From contig NZ_LUKZ01000019.1 of assembly GCF_001633105.1 (NCBI RefSeq), forward strand, positions 62,249 through 126,248: a DNA stretch of 64,000 nucleotides. Reading direction: 5' to 3'. How positions within the stretch are numbered: position 1 is the first letter of the stretch; every line of letters begins with the position of its first letter. The stretch comes from Acidovorax sp. GW101-3H11. Its GTDB lineage: Bacteria; Pseudomonadota; Gammaproteobacteria; Burkholderiales; Burkholderiaceae_C. This document shows positions 38,080 to 47,416 of the stretch, piece by piece. The notes under the pieces were generated by a model. It was given only the letters and a program-made list of their open reading frames with translations, was not told the origin of the DNA and ran no database searches. A program made the position numbers and the translations under genes.

Positions 38080-39378
38080 GTGAACTCTTCCATCCTCATC
38101 GACATCAGCCAACTGCGGGTCGGCATGTACATCCAGCTTGATGTGGGCTGGATGCATCATCCATTCCCGACCAGCAGCTTCCGGGTGGCGTCTGCCGAGC
38201 AGATCGCCACTTTGCGGGGGCTGGGGTTGACCGAGGTGCGCTACCTGCCCAAGAAAAGCGACCCGGCACTCAAGGAGCTGGTGCCTGCCGCCTGGAGCGT
38301 GCCCGAAATGGTCCCGCCCCCCGCCAATGGCCTGGAGGCCCCGGGGGTTCCCGCAGCGGTAGACACCGAAGCCCTGCGGCGGCGCCAGTTGCTGGAAGCA
38401 CAGAACAAGGCGCTGGCCGCCTGCAACCAGCGGTTCGCCGAGGCCACCCGGCAGTACCAGGCGCTGGAGCGGGCCGTGTCTGATCACCCCGACCAGGCGC
38501 GCGACAAAGGCGTGGCGCTGGTGTCCGGATGTGTTTCCGAGCTGCTCGAAAACGGTGACTCGGTGATCCGGTTGTTGTCGGAAGGTGTGGGCGAACGCAA
38601 CGCCTTGCACCCTATCAACGTGATGGTTATTTCGCTCTTGCTGGGCCGTGCCTTGGGCATGAAAAGCGAAGAGCTGCAGGGCCTGGGAGTGGCGGCGCTG
38701 ATTCACGACCTGGGCAAGCTCAAGCTGCCGCCGAACCTGCGGCAGCCCACGCCGTCCATGCCCCTGATGGAGCGGTCGCGGTATGAAACCCATGTGGCGG
38801 AATCCGTGGCAATGGCCAAGCGCATGGGGTTTTCTGAGGCCGTGGTGCTGGCGGTGGCCCGGCACCATGAAATGGCCGATGGCAGCGGGTTTCCGCAGCG
38901 GCTCACCGGGGTGGACCTGGGGCGGGCGAGCCAGGTGCTTGCGCTTGTCAACCGGTACGACCGGATGTGCAACCCTACGGTGGGTGTGGATGCCCTCACG
39001 CCCCATGAGGCGCTCTCGGTCATCTTTGCCCAGCTCAAGGCGAAATTCGATTCCGTGGTGCTGGGCGCTTTCATCCGCATGATGGGGGTGTATCCCCCGG
39101 GCTCCATCGTCCAGCTGGTCAACGACCGTTATGCGATCGTTGCCTCGGTAAATTCTTCGCGCCCGTTGCGGCCCAAGGTCATCGTCCACGACTCCAGGGT
39201 GCCCAAGGATGAGGCGCCTATCCTGGACCTGGAAACGGTTCCCGAGCTGGGCATACGCCGCAGCCTCAAACCGGCACAGCTGCCGCGCGACGCGCTGGAC
39301 TACCTGTCGCCCCGGCAGCGCATCTGTTACTTTTTTGAGCGAGCGGTCAGTCCCGGCCCTGAAGAGGCGGATACGTGA
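38080..39378 (+). CDS. HD-GYP domain cyclic-di-GMP phosphodiesterase
   Basis: A 432-residue protein: an N-terminal DUF3391-type domain (about residues 1-75; LRVGMYIQLDVGWMHHPF), a helical linker, and an HD-GYP domain (about 150-350) with IHDLGKLKLP and HHEMADGSGFP (GFP in place of GYP). It would hydrolyse c-di-GMP. The GTG start at 38080 fits the domain start. Its last four bases overlap the GGDEF-EAL gene (GTGA), which encodes opposing or related activities, so the pair is probably translationally coupled. Confidence 0.9.
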   Translation: MNSSILIDISQLRVGMYIQLDVGWMHHPFPTSSFRVASAEQIATLRGLGLTEVRYLPKKSDPALKELVPAAWSVPEMVPPPANGLEAPGVPAAVDTEALRRRQLLEAQNKALAACNQRFAEATRQYQALERAVSDHPDQARDKGVALVSGCVSELLENGDSVIRLLSEGVGERNALHPINVMVISLLLGRALGMKSEELQGLGVAALIHDLGKLKLPPNLRQPTPSMPLMERSRYETHVAESVAMAKRMGFSEAVVLAVARHHEMADGSGFPQRLTGVDLGRASQVLALVNRYDRMCNPTVGVDALTPHEALSVIFAQLKAKFDSVVLGAFIRMMGVYPPGSIVQLVNDRYAIVASVNSSRPLRPKVIVHDSRVPKDEAPILDLETVPELGIRRSLKPAQLPRDALDYLSPRQRICYFFERAVSPGPEEADT

Positions 39379-41819
39379 CCGATTTGCAATCGCAGGGCTG
39401 GCTGGATGGGCTGCAAGAAGCCGTCTGGCTGGTCGATGAGGCGCACCACCTCATCCTGCACGCCAATTCCGCCGCCGAGCGTCTGGTGGGCATGCCTGCA
39501 GCCGACATGGCGGGCAAGCCCGTGCTGGGCCTTGCAGCCACTCCGCAAGACCAGGCCTTCTGGGCCGAACCCCCGGAGGTGATTGCAGCAGGAATCCACT
39601 CGCACACCAGCCTGGTGCGTGCCAATGGCCAGCTGGTGCCTGTGGAGCGCCATGTGGTGCGTGTGCCCTGGGGGCCGGATGGGCGCACGGTCTTCATGCT
39701 GACCATGCTCGACCGCAGCGCCCAGGAGGCGACGGAGCGTGAGCTGGAAACCTTGTTGTCCGAGTTGCGTGCGACGCTGGATTCAGCGGCCGACGGCATG
39801 CTCGTCTGCGGGCTGGACCGCAGTGTGCGCGCCTTCAACCAGAGGCTGGCCCAGCTCTGGGGTTTGCCGCGCCAGTTGCTGGTGGAGCGCGACGATGCGG
39901 CCGTCTATGCCTTCATGGCCAGCCAGGTGGCAGATGCCCGCGCCTACGCCGAGCGCATGGTTGCCATTGAGCGCGAACCCATGCAGGAGAGCACGGACAT
40001 CCTGGAGCTGCGCAGCGGCGTGGTGCTGGAAATGCGGACCGTGCCGCAGTTTCGCCAGGGGCGGGCGGTGGGGCGTGTCTACTCGTACCGGGACATCACC
40101 CGGCAGACCGAAATCCAGGCCAGCCTGCGCTTGGCGGCACGCGTGTTCGAGTCCAGCCTGGATGCCATTTTTATTGCCGACAGCCAGCACCGCATCATGC
40201 GCATGAACCCGGGCTGTGAGCGCCTGGTGGGGCCCGCTGCCAAAGCCTTTGAGGGCTGCATGGCGGCTTCTCTGTTTGGTGGCGGCTCGGATGCAGCCTT
40301 CATGGAGCGGGTGCAGCAGGGCTGGTCGCGTGATGGTTTTTGGGAGGGGGAGCTTTGGCTGCCCCGTGATAACGGGGCCTACTGTGCCGTGCAGCTGTCC
40401 TGGGTGGCGCTGCGCGACGACGAAGGGCGGCTGGTGCAGAGCATTGGCTTCATGCGGGACCTCACGCTGCAGCATGCTGCACAGAAGCGCATCGAGGAAC
40501 TGGCTTACAGCGACGTGCTCACCGGCCTGCCGAACCGGCTGCTGCTGTCGCAGCGGGTGGACACCGCGATCCAGGGTGCGCGCCAGAGCGATACCGGGTT
40601 TGCCATCCTCTTTCTGGATCTGGACCGTTTCAAGATCATCAACGACTCCCTGGGGCACCCTTTTGGCGACCGGGTGTTGCAACTGGTGGCCGAGCGCCTG
40701 CAGACCTGCCTGCGGCAGACCGACATGCTGTGCCGGTTGGGGGGGGATGAGTTCGTCATTTATCTGCACGGTGGTGACGCGCAGGTGGCCGAAAGCGTGG
40801 CGCGCCGCATCCTGGACGACATGCTCAAGCCTTTCATGCTCGACAGCATGGGGTTCTCCATCCAGTGCAGCATTGGCATTGCCCTGTATCCGCAGGACGG
40901 GGCGACGCTGGACGACCTGATCAAGCAGTCCGACACCGCGATGTACCGGGTCAAGGAGCGTGGGCGCGGCAGCTACGGCTTCTACCAGCCGCAGATGAAT
41001 GCCAACCTGCTGGCCCGCATGCAGATGGAGCATGCCATGCGGCAGGCACTGGGCCTGCAGCGCATGGCTGTGCACTACCAGCCGCAGGTCAACATGGCCA
41101 CGGGGCGCATCACCGGGGCCGAGGCATTGATCCGCTGGACCGATCCCGAGTTCGGAGCGGTCTCACCAGGTGTCTTCATTCCTCTGGCGGAGGAGTCGGG
41201 CTACATCGTGACCCTGGGCGCCTGGGTGATGGAGCAGGCAGTGCGTGAGGCAGCGGTGTGGATGCACAGCGGCATGCCGATCATGATTTCCGTGAACGTG
41301 TCCGCGCTGGAGTTCCGCCAGCCCGATTTTGTGGACCGGATCACGCGCCTGCTGGCCGTGCACCAGCTGCCGCCGACCTTGCTGGAGCTGGAGCTGACCG
41401 AAACCATCCTGCTGCAGGATGCGCAAGAGATGGAGCAGCGCCTGCGGGTGCTGGCCGACCTGGGCATTGGCCTGGCCATTGATGACTTTGGCACGGGTTA
41501 TTCCAGCCTGGCCTACCTCAAGAAGTTGCCGATCCACAAGCTCAAGATCGACCAGTCCTTTGTGCGCGGCCTGCCCGATGACGATGGCGACCGGGCCATC
41601 GTGAGTGCCATCATCAGCATGGGCCGCGCCATGCACATCGAGGTGGTGGCAGAAGGCGTGGAAACCGAAACCCAGCAGGCCGTGCTGCAGCAGATGCTGT
41701 GCGAGCACTACCAGGGTTTTCTGTGCGCCCCCGGGCTTCCGGCCGACAAGTTCCGCGCCATGCTGCGCGAGCCCTTGCCGCTGAAGGCGCAGGGCAAACA
41801 CCGGCCGATCATTTCGTAA
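39375..41819 (+). CDS. PAS-GGDEF-EAL cyclic-di-GMP turnover protein
   Basis: An 814-residue cytoplasmic signalling protein with no TM segments. Three PAS-like domains (about residues 10-115, 130-250 and 255-370) precede a GGDEF domain with intact RLGGDEFVIYL near 455 and an EAL domain with GAEALIRW near 583 and DDFGTGYSSLAYLKKLPI. Both active sites look complete, so it may make or break c-di-GMP depending on PAS input. A GTG start overlaps the stop of the HD-GYP gene. Confidence 0.92.
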   Translation: MTDLQSQGWLDGLQEAVWLVDEAHHLILHANSAAERLVGMPAADMAGKPVLGLAATPQDQAFWAEPPEVIAAGIHSHTSLVRANGQLVPVERHVVRVPWGPDGRTVFMLTMLDRSAQEATERELETLLSELRATLDSAADGMLVCGLDRSVRAFNQRLAQLWGLPRQLLVERDDAAVYAFMASQVADARAYAERMVAIEREPMQESTDILELRSGVVLEMRTVPQFRQGRAVGRVYSYRDITRQTEIQASLRLAARVFESSLDAIFIADSQHRIMRMNPGCERLVGPAAKAFEGCMAASLFGGGSDAAFMERVQQGWSRDGFWEGELWLPRDNGAYCAVQLSWVALRDDEGRLVQSIGFMRDLTLQHAAQKRIEELAYSDVLTGLPNRLLLSQRVDTAIQGARQSDTGFAILFLDLDRFKIINDSLGHPFGDRVLQLVAERLQTCLRQTDMLCRLGGDEFVIYLHGGDAQVAESVARRILDDMLKPFMLDSMGFSIQCSIGIALYPQDGATLDDLIKQSDTAMYRVKERGRGSYGFYQPQMNANLLARMQMEHAMRQALGLQRMAVHYQPQVNMATGRITGAEALIRWTDPEFGAVSPGVFIPLAEESGYIVTLGAWVMEQAVREAAVWMHSGMPIMISVNVSALEFRQPDFVDRITRLLAVHQLPPTLLELELTETILLQDAQEMEQRLRVLADLGIGLAIDDFGTGYSSLAYLKKLPIHKLKIDQSFVRGLPDDDGDRAIVSAIISMGRAMHIEVVAEGVETETQQAVLQQMLCEHYQGFLCAPGLPADKFRAMLREPLPLKAQGKHRPIIS

Positions 41820-41882
41820 CCCCTCGTTGGGGGAAGGGCCTGCATCAGCAGGACTGCCAGAGCGCGCGGTTGCGCCGTGGCC

Positions 41883-42698
41883 TCAAAGGGCTGCCAAGCC
41901 CTTCCACAGCATGTAGGCCGCCAGGCCAAACAGCAGGGATGCAAAAACGCGCTTGAGCTGCTTCACGGGCAGGCTGTGCGCGGCCTTGGCGCCCAGTGGC
42001 GCCGTCAGCACGCTGCAGGTGGCGATCACCGCGAGCGCGGGCAGCCAGACATAGCCCAGGGATGCCGTGGGCAAGCCCGCCACGTTCTGCCCGCCCACCA
42101 CGTAGCCGACTACGTTGGCCAGCGCAATCGGAAAACCGAGCGCTGCACTGGTGGCCACAGCGTTGTGGATGGGCACATTGCACCAGGTCATGAACGGCAC
42201 GCTCACAAAGCCACCACCAGCCCCCACCAGGCCGGACAGGAATCCGATCACGCCGCCAGCGGCCACCTGGCCTGCGCCACCAGGCATCTGGCGTGTGGGC
42301 GCGGGTTTTTTGTCCAGGAACATCTGCGTGGCGGAGAAGCTCACGAACAGCGCAAAGAAGATGGCGAGGAAGGAGCCCTTGAGCAGCGCAAACACCCCGA
42401 GGCTTGCCACAAACCCGCCCAGCACGATGCCGGGGGCCAGGCGCTTGACGATGTCCCAGCGCACCGCTCCGCGTTTGTGGTGGGCCCGCACGCTAGAGAT
42501 CGATGTGAACATGATGGTGGCCATCGACGTGGCAATCGCCATCTTCACGGCCAGGTCTGGCGCAACTTTTTGTGCTCCCAGGATGTAGGTCAGAAACGGC
42601 ACCAGCAACATGCCGCCACCAATGCCCAGCAGGCCGGCGAGAAAGCCGGTGGCCAGGCCCAACACACCGAGTTCAACAATCAGGAGAGGGTCCAGCAT
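41883..42698 (-). CDS. TauE/SafE family sulfite/organic anion exporter-like protein
   Basis: A 271-residue inner-membrane protein with about eight TM helices and the duplicated family motif: GLLGIGGGMLLVPFLTYILG near residue 25 and GLVGAGGGFVSVPFMTW near 160. The start MLDPLLIVELGVLG is chosen over an upstream open extension of Pro-rich sequence. The substrate is unknown; members export sulfite, sulfoacetate or related anions. It lies next to the 6S RNA gene without operon partners. Confidence 0.88.
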   Translation of the reverse strand: MLDPLLIVELGVLGLATGFLAGLLGIGGGMLLVPFLTYILGAQKVAPDLAVKMAIATSMATIMFTSISSVRAHHKRGAVRWDIVKRLAPGIVLGGFVASLGVFALLKGSFLAIFFALFVSFSATQMFLDKKPAPTRQMPGGAGQVAAGGVIGFLSGLVGAGGGFVSVPFMTWCNVPIHNAVATSAALGFPIALANVVGYVVGGQNVAGLPTASLGYVWLPALAVIATCSVLTAPLGAKAAHSLPVKQLKRVFASLLFGLAAYMLWKGLAAL

Positions 42699-42810
42699 GG
42701 CGCAATGAGAAGAAATGAAAGAGCGGGCCGTGGCCCCGGGGAGAGGGGGCAATGCCCTGCCTGGAGGGGGCAGCGGTGGCGTGCGATGGCAGGGGCATGG
42801 GGAAGAGGGT

Positions 42811-42981
42811 GTCTGCGAATGCCACCGGACTCTCATCCTGAACCGGGGGTTCAGGTGGGCGAGGGCAGCCAAGCGTTGGGTTCATCTGACGCGAGATGAT
42901 CACGCTCACCGGGCGATGTACCAAGCCCGAGCTCGTTGAGCATTGGTTCAAGGAAATATAAAGCCCGGCGGCTTCGCAGAC
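42811..42981 (-). ncRNA. ssrS: 6S RNA
   Basis: Regulator of sigma-70 RNA polymerase. It lies directly downstream of zapA on the same strand, the conserved place in many Proteobacteria. The predicted ends form a long closing stem: GTCTGCGAAGCCGCC at 42981-42967 pairs with GGTGGCATTCGCAGAC at 42826-42811 (nine perfect pairs, one bulged A, then six pairs including one G-U). A good -10 box TACAAT (42993-42988) sits seven bases upstream of the 5' end. Its length of about 171 nt fits. No protein-coding gene is credible in this interval. Confidence 0.85.
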
Positions 42982-43082
42982 CCGACCATTGTAGGCGCTT
43001 GCAACAGGTGCGGAGAGTGGAGCAAAGGAAAAGCCCGCAGGCTTGCTGGAGCATGGCCTGCGGTGACCTTTGCGCCGGGGCG

Positions 43083-43451
43083 TCAGAGCAGGCGGCCGTC
43101 GTCGCCCAGGGCCTGGTCCAGGCGTTGCACCAGGGTCTGCAGGCGTTGGTTCTCGTCTTCGGGCAGCAGGGATTCTTGTTGCCCTGCCGCTGATGCGGGC
43201 GCTGCTGGGGGTGCCGCTTTGGCGGCAGAACCCGCCGCCAGGTCGGCGGCTTCACGGTCTGCAATTTCGAAGGCCAGGTTCAGGGCGGCCAGCACGGCGA
43301 TGCGTTCGCGGGCGCGCACCTTGCCTGCATCGCGGATGCGGGTCATGGCGGTGTCCACGCGCTCTACAGCGTCCAGCAGGCGGCTCTCTCGGCCCTCGGG
43401 GCAGGTCAGCAGGTAGCTTTGCTGCAGGATCTGCACCTCGATTTGCTTCAT
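43083..43451 (-). CDS. zapA: Cell division protein ZapA
   Basis: A 122-residue FtsZ-associated protein. The N-terminal ZapA domain (MKQIEVQILQQSYLLTCPEG to about residue 75, with RERIAVLAALNLAFEI) is followed by an Ala/Pro linker and a C-terminal coiled coil (ENQRLQTLVQRLDQAL). The start overlaps the stop of the ZapB-like gene by four bases. It is followed by 6S RNA. Confidence 0.93.
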   Translation of the reverse strand: MKQIEVQILQQSYLLTCPEGRESRLLDAVERVDTAMTRIRDAGKVRARERIAVLAALNLAFEIADREAADLAAGSAAKAAPPAAPASAAGQQESLLPEDENQRLQTLVQRLDQALGDDGRLL

Positions 43452-43672
43452 TCGGCTTCTTTCGTGAGCGGCACGGCGGCGGGAAGGCGTTCGAGCAGGG
43501 CATCCACACGGGCACGCGCTGCACTCAGGCGGGATTTGAGCGAGTCCCGCTCCTGGGTGAGGGCGGCCACCTGGTCCGTCAGCAAGGCGTTGGTGCGTTG
43601 CAGTTCCGCGTGGCGCAGCAGCAGGCGCTCTACGCGGTCGGCGATCTGGTCGGTGGGGGACGGTGTTGCCAT
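43448..43672 (-). CDS. ZapB-like small coiled-coil protein (TIGR02449 type)
   Basis: A 74-residue, almost wholly helical protein (IADRVERLLLRHAELQRTN, then LLTDQVAALTQERDSLKSRL). Size, coiled coil and position immediately before zapA match the small ZapB-like family of beta- and gammaproteobacteria. It probably works with ZapA at the Z-ring. The ATG at 43672 is chosen by family length; the frame is open further upstream. Confidence 0.85.
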   Translation of the reverse strand: MATPSPTDQIADRVERLLLRHAELQRTNALLTDQVAALTQERDSLKSRLSAARARVDALLERLPAAVPLTKEAE

Positions 43673-43723
43673 ACAGCCAGCGATTGTAGGGTTGCGCGTT
43701 GTAAACGGTCGTAAAATCCCGCC

Positions 43724-43940
43724 GTTGGTGCTCGCGGTGTGGTTCGCATGCCGCAGTTCAACGGGAAGCAGGGAGGTGCCGCCACACATGGCGCGCCCAG
43801 CCTGCGCTGCCCCCGCAACGGTCAGCGGACGAATCTTCGATTCTCTCTCCATCCATAAGCCACTGGGCGCCTTGAACAAGCGCCTGGGAAGGCATTGGGG
43901 GGTGCTCCGCCAGCCCGGATACCGGCCAACACGGTGGCTG
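43724..43940 (+). promoter_or_regulatory. Cobalamin (B12) riboswitch
   Basis: The core elements appear in order: GGGAAGCAGGGAGGTGCC, CTGCCCCCGCAACGGT, AAGCCACTGGGCGCC, CTGGGAAGGC and the B12 box AGCCCGGATACCGGCC (43912-43927). It precedes btuB and would lower expression of the cobalamin locus when coenzyme B12 is plentiful. A hairpin, GCGCCC-TTTTTT-GGGCGC at 43944-43961, follows and may take part in switching. Confidence 0.93.
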
Positions 43941-44028
43941 CGTGCGCCCTTTTTTGGGCGCTGCGCGGCTGTATCACCCACATGCTGGCGGGAGGCCGGC
44001 CCCGGGTTGTTTGTTGACGATGATCCCC

Positions 44029-45912
44029 ATGAAAATCCGTACTCTTCGTGCGCGCCCTGTGGCGTCGCTGCGCGTGCCCGCCCAACGCCTTGCGCTGGTG
44101 GCCCTGGCGGTTGGCAGTGCCTGCAGCGCCCTGGCCCAGGCCGCGCCCGGCGCAGGTGAACTGCTGGCCCAGAACCTGCGCGCGCCCCAGCTCGGCGAGA
44201 CCGTGGTGGCTGCCACACGCACGCCGCAGCCGCTCACCGACCTGATTGCCGACGTGTCCATCGTGGACCGCGAAACCATCGAAACCAGCGGCGCCACCGG
44301 CCTGGCCGACCTGCTGGCGCGCCTGCCAGGGGTGGAGTTCTCGCGCAATGGCGGCCCGGGCACAACCACCGGCGTGTTCCTGCGCGGCGCCGAGTCGCGC
44401 TTCACTGCGGTGTACATCGACGGCGTGCGCATCGACTCGCAGTCCACCGGCGGTGCGCCCTGGGAGAGCATTCCGCTCGGCCTGATTGACCGCATCGAAG
44501 TGCTGCGCGGCCCGGCTGGGGCGGTGTATGGCTCGGACGCCATGGGCGGCGTGGTGCAGATCTTCACCAAACGCGGCGAGAACGGCACGGCGCCTTATGT
44601 GGGCGTGGGGCTGGGCAGCCATGGCACCTCCAAACTGGAGGCCGGTATCAGCGGTGCCAGCGGTACCCTGGACTACGCACTGGGCCTGTCCCGCGAAAAC
44701 AGCAAGGGCTTCAACGCCCGCACTGTCGCCACGCAGAACCCTGACCGCGACGGCTACCGCAACACGGCGGGCCATGCCCGCGTGGGCCTGCAGGTGGATG
44801 CCGTGCACCGCCTCGAAGGCACGCTGATGGTCAACGACACCAACAGCGGCTACGACAACGGCCTGGGCAAGGACGACCGCAACCTGCACACCATGCACGC
44901 GCTGGGGCTGAACTGGAATGCGCAGTGGAGCAGCGCCTACAAGACGCGCTTGTCCATCACCGACTCGCGCGATGAGTACGAGACCCGTCCCTCGCCCTAC
45001 CTCAGCGACACACGCCTGCGTGGCTACTACTTCCAGAACGAGTACCGCCAGGGCGCGCACCTGGTCACCGCTGCGCTGGAGCGCCGCGAAGACCGCCTGG
45101 AGAACCAACCCATCGACGCCAAACGCTCGCAGGATGCGCTGGCCCTGGGCTATGGCTACAACGCCGCAGGCCATACCGTGCAGCTCAACCTGCGCCATGA
45201 CTCCGACAGCGAGTTTGGCGGCAAGAGCACCGGCAGCGCGGCCTATGGCTATGCCATCACCCCGCAGTGGCGCGCCACGGCATCGGTGGGCACGGCCTTC
45301 CGCGCGCCCACGCTGTACCACCGCTTCAGCGAATACGGCGTGGCCACACTGCGCCCCGAAAGCAGCCGCAATGCCGAAGTGGCACTGCGCTACGCCCAAG
45401 GCAGCAGCACCTTCTCGGCCACGCTGTTCCGCAACCGCGTGATCAACCTGATCTCCTTCGGCGGCGCGGGCACCTGTGCTTCGAGCTTTGGCTGCTACGC
45501 CAACACGGCTCGGGCTGAATACAAGGGCGTGACGTTTGCGGGCTCGCACCGCGTGGGCGACGTGCAACTGCACGGCTCCATCGACCTGCAGCGCCCGCGC
45601 GACCTGGACACCGGCAAGCAGCTGGCGCGCCGTGCCAAGCAGCACGCCACCTTCGGCGCCGACACGCGCCTGGCGGGCTGGACCGTGGGCGCCGAAGTGC
45701 AGGCCTCGGGCCGCCGCTTCGATACCGTGGCCAACACCAACGTGCTGGGCGGTTATGCCCTGGTCAACCTGTACGCCAGCACCCGCATTGCACGCGACTA
45801 CACGCTGATCGCCCGCATCGACAACCTGGCCGACAAGGACTACCAACTGGCCCGCACCTACGCCACTGCGGGCCGCGTGGCCTATGTGGGGGTGAAGTGG
45901 GCGCCTCAATGA
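44029..45912 (+). CDS. btuB: TonB-dependent cobalamin receptor BtuB
   Basis: Outer-membrane beta-barrel that takes up corrinoids with energy from TonB. From ATG 44029 it has 627 residues: signal peptide (cleavage after ALA near residue 34), TonB-box region (LGETVVAATRTPQP), plug domain (to about 165, with SIVDRETIE and IEVLRGPAGAVYGSDAMGG), then the barrel, ending in VAYVGVKWAPQ. The B12 riboswitch just upstream and the following cob/btu genes support corrinoids as substrate. A second ATG at 44020 is equally possible; neither has a strong ribosome-binding site. Confidence 0.93.
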   Translation: MKIRTLRARPVASLRVPAQRLALVALAVGSACSALAQAAPGAGELLAQNLRAPQLGETVVAATRTPQPLTDLIADVSIVDRETIETSGATGLADLLARLPGVEFSRNGGPGTTTGVFLRGAESRFTAVYIDGVRIDSQSTGGAPWESIPLGLIDRIEVLRGPAGAVYGSDAMGGVVQIFTKRGENGTAPYVGVGLGSHGTSKLEAGISGASGTLDYALGLSRENSKGFNARTVATQNPDRDGYRNTAGHARVGLQVDAVHRLEGTLMVNDTNSGYDNGLGKDDRNLHTMHALGLNWNAQWSSAYKTRLSITDSRDEYETRPSPYLSDTRLRGYYFQNEYRQGAHLVTAALERREDRLENQPIDAKRSQDALALGYGYNAAGHTVQLNLRHDSDSEFGGKSTGSAAYGYAITPQWRATASVGTAFRAPTLYHRFSEYGVATLRPESSRNAEVALRYAQGSSTFSATLFRNRVINLISFGGAGTCASSFGCYANTARAEYKGVTFAGSHRVGDVQLHGSIDLQRPRDLDTGKQLARRAKQHATFGADTRLAGWTVGAEVQASGRRFDTVANTNVLGGYALVNLYASTRIARDYTLIARIDNLADKDYQLARTYATAGRVAYVGVKWAPQ

Positions 45913-46030
45913 AGCCCCCCCTGAGTCGCTGCGCGCCTTCCCCCCGGAGGGGGGACGCCACCCGTGGCCTGGCGGAGCCAGTTCCACGGTGGCACTGGCT
46001 TGGGGCGCGCCAGTTTCGTCGGCCGCTGGG
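45905..46030. repeat. GC-rich Comamonadaceae-type intergenic repeat
   Basis: CCCCCCTGAGTCGCTGCGCG, CTTCCCCCCGGAGGGGGG and GGCACTGGCTTGGGGCGCGC form a GC-rich, palindrome-bearing unit that I recall as common between genes in Acidovorax and relatives. It separates btuB from cobB and may fold into strong hairpins in the mRNA. Confidence 0.4.
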
Positions 46031-46054
46031 TGAGTACCGCACTGGGGGTGGGGT

Positions 46055-47416
46055 GTGACACGCTGTCCCGCGCTGCTGATCGCCGCCCCGGCTTCGGGCC
46101 AGGGCAAGACCACCGTCACCGCCGCCCTGGCGCGCTTGCATGCGCGCCAGGGGCGGCGCGTGCGGGTCTTCAAGTGCGGGCCGGATTTTCTGGACCCGCA
46201 CTGGCACCAGCTGGCCAGCGGTGCGCCCGTGCACCAGCTCGACCTGTGGATGAATGGCGCGGCGGACTGCGCGCAGCGCCTGCATGAGGCTGCGGGTGAT
46301 GCGGACCTGATCCTCATCGAAGGCGTGATGGGTCTGTTTGATGGCAGCCCCAGCGCGGCCGACCTGGCCCGGCACTTTGGCGTGCCCGTGCTGGCCGTGG
46401 TCGATGCCTCGGCCATGGCGGGCACGTTTGGTGCGCTGGCGTTTGGCCTGCGCCACTACCGTCCCGGCCTGCCCTGGGCGGGTGTGTTGGCCAACCGCGT
46501 GGGCAGCGCACGCCACGCCGACATGCTGCGGGACGGCCTGCAGGATGCCGACGACTGGATGGGCGCACTGATGCGGGTGCAGGCCACCGGCAATGCGCCC
46601 GCTGCCGCCAAGGCGGCTGCCGCATTGCTGCCCGAGCGCCACCTGGGCCTGGTCGCCGCGCACGAGCTGGACGACAGCCTGCAGCGGCTGGACGCTGCCG
46701 CCGACGCTCTGGCCGCCACGCCGCTGGGCCAGATGGACCTGGACGACCTGCAGTGCTGGGCGGTGGACTTCCCGGCGCCCGCATCAGCGCCCGCCGTGCC
46801 ACGCCTGCTGGCAGGCCGCACGGTGGCCGTGGGGCGCGATGCGGCGTTCTGCTTCATCTACGCCGCTAACGTGCAGTGCCTGGAGCAGATGGGAGCGCGC
46901 GTGGAGTTCTTCTCGCCACTGCACGATGCCGCGCTGCCCGATTGCGATGCGGTGTGGCTGCCCGGCGGCTACCCCGAGCTGCACACCGCACAGATAGCGG
47001 TCAACACCGGCATGCAAACTAGCCTGCGCGCCCATGCGGCCGCAGGCAAGCCCCTGTGGGCCGAGTGTGGCGGCATGATGGCGTTGTTTGAATCCATCAC
47101 CCTGGCCGACGGCAACACAGCCCCGCTGTGGGGGCTGTTGCCAGGCCATGTGACCATGCAAAAGCGCCTGGCGGCGCTGGGCCCGCAGCAACTGGCGGTG
47201 GCGGGGCACATGTTGCGCGGCCACACCTTTCACTATTCGACCAGCGACAGCAGCGCCCCCGTGGTGGCCCGCACGGCGCGCCCGAACGAGGCGGTTGCGC
47301 CGGATGCGGGCGAGGCGCTGTACCGGCAGGGCAGCATCCATGCCAGCTACTTCCATGCGTGGTTCCCGTCCAGCCCCGAAGCCGTGGCGCATTTGCTGGG
47401 GGGCGCATCGGTATGA
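46055..47416 (+). CDS. cobB: Cobyrinate a,c-diamide synthase
   Basis: Amidates cobyrinate at the a and c side chains with ATP and glutamine. It has 453 residues: an N-terminal dethiobiotin-synthetase-like ATPase domain (APASGQGKTTVTAALARLH, residues 10-28; VMGLFDGSPSAADLARH) and a C-terminal type-3 glutamine amidotransferase domain with nucleophile Cys in WAECGGMMALFE and the WLPGGYPELH strand. It starts with GTG. The stop overlaps cobU (ATGA). Confidence 0.94.
   Translation: MTRCPALLIAAPASGQGKTTVTAALARLHARQGRRVRVFKCGPDFLDPHWHQLASGAPVHQLDLWMNGAADCAQRLHEAAGDADLILIEGVMGLFDGSPSAADLARHFGVPVLAVVDASAMAGTFGALAFGLRHYRPGLPWAGVLANRVGSARHADMLRDGLQDADDWMGALMRVQATGNAPAAAKAAAALLPERHLGLVAAHELDDSLQRLDAAADALAATPLGQMDLDDLQCWAVDFPAPASAPAVPRLLAGRTVAVGRDAAFCFIYAANVQCLEQMGARVEFFSPLHDAALPDCDAVWLPGGYPELHTAQIAVNTGMQTSLRAHAAAGKPLWAECGGMMALFESITLADGNTAPLWGLLPGHVTMQKRLAALGPQQLAVAGHMLRGHTFHYSTSDSSAPVVARTARPNEAVAPDAGEALYRQGSIHASYFHAWFPSSPEAVAHLLGGASV

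Noticed and set aside
42851-43264. Several open frames over the 6S RNA region
   Set aside because: No protein similarity; the RNA stem and the zapA neighbourhood explain the region.
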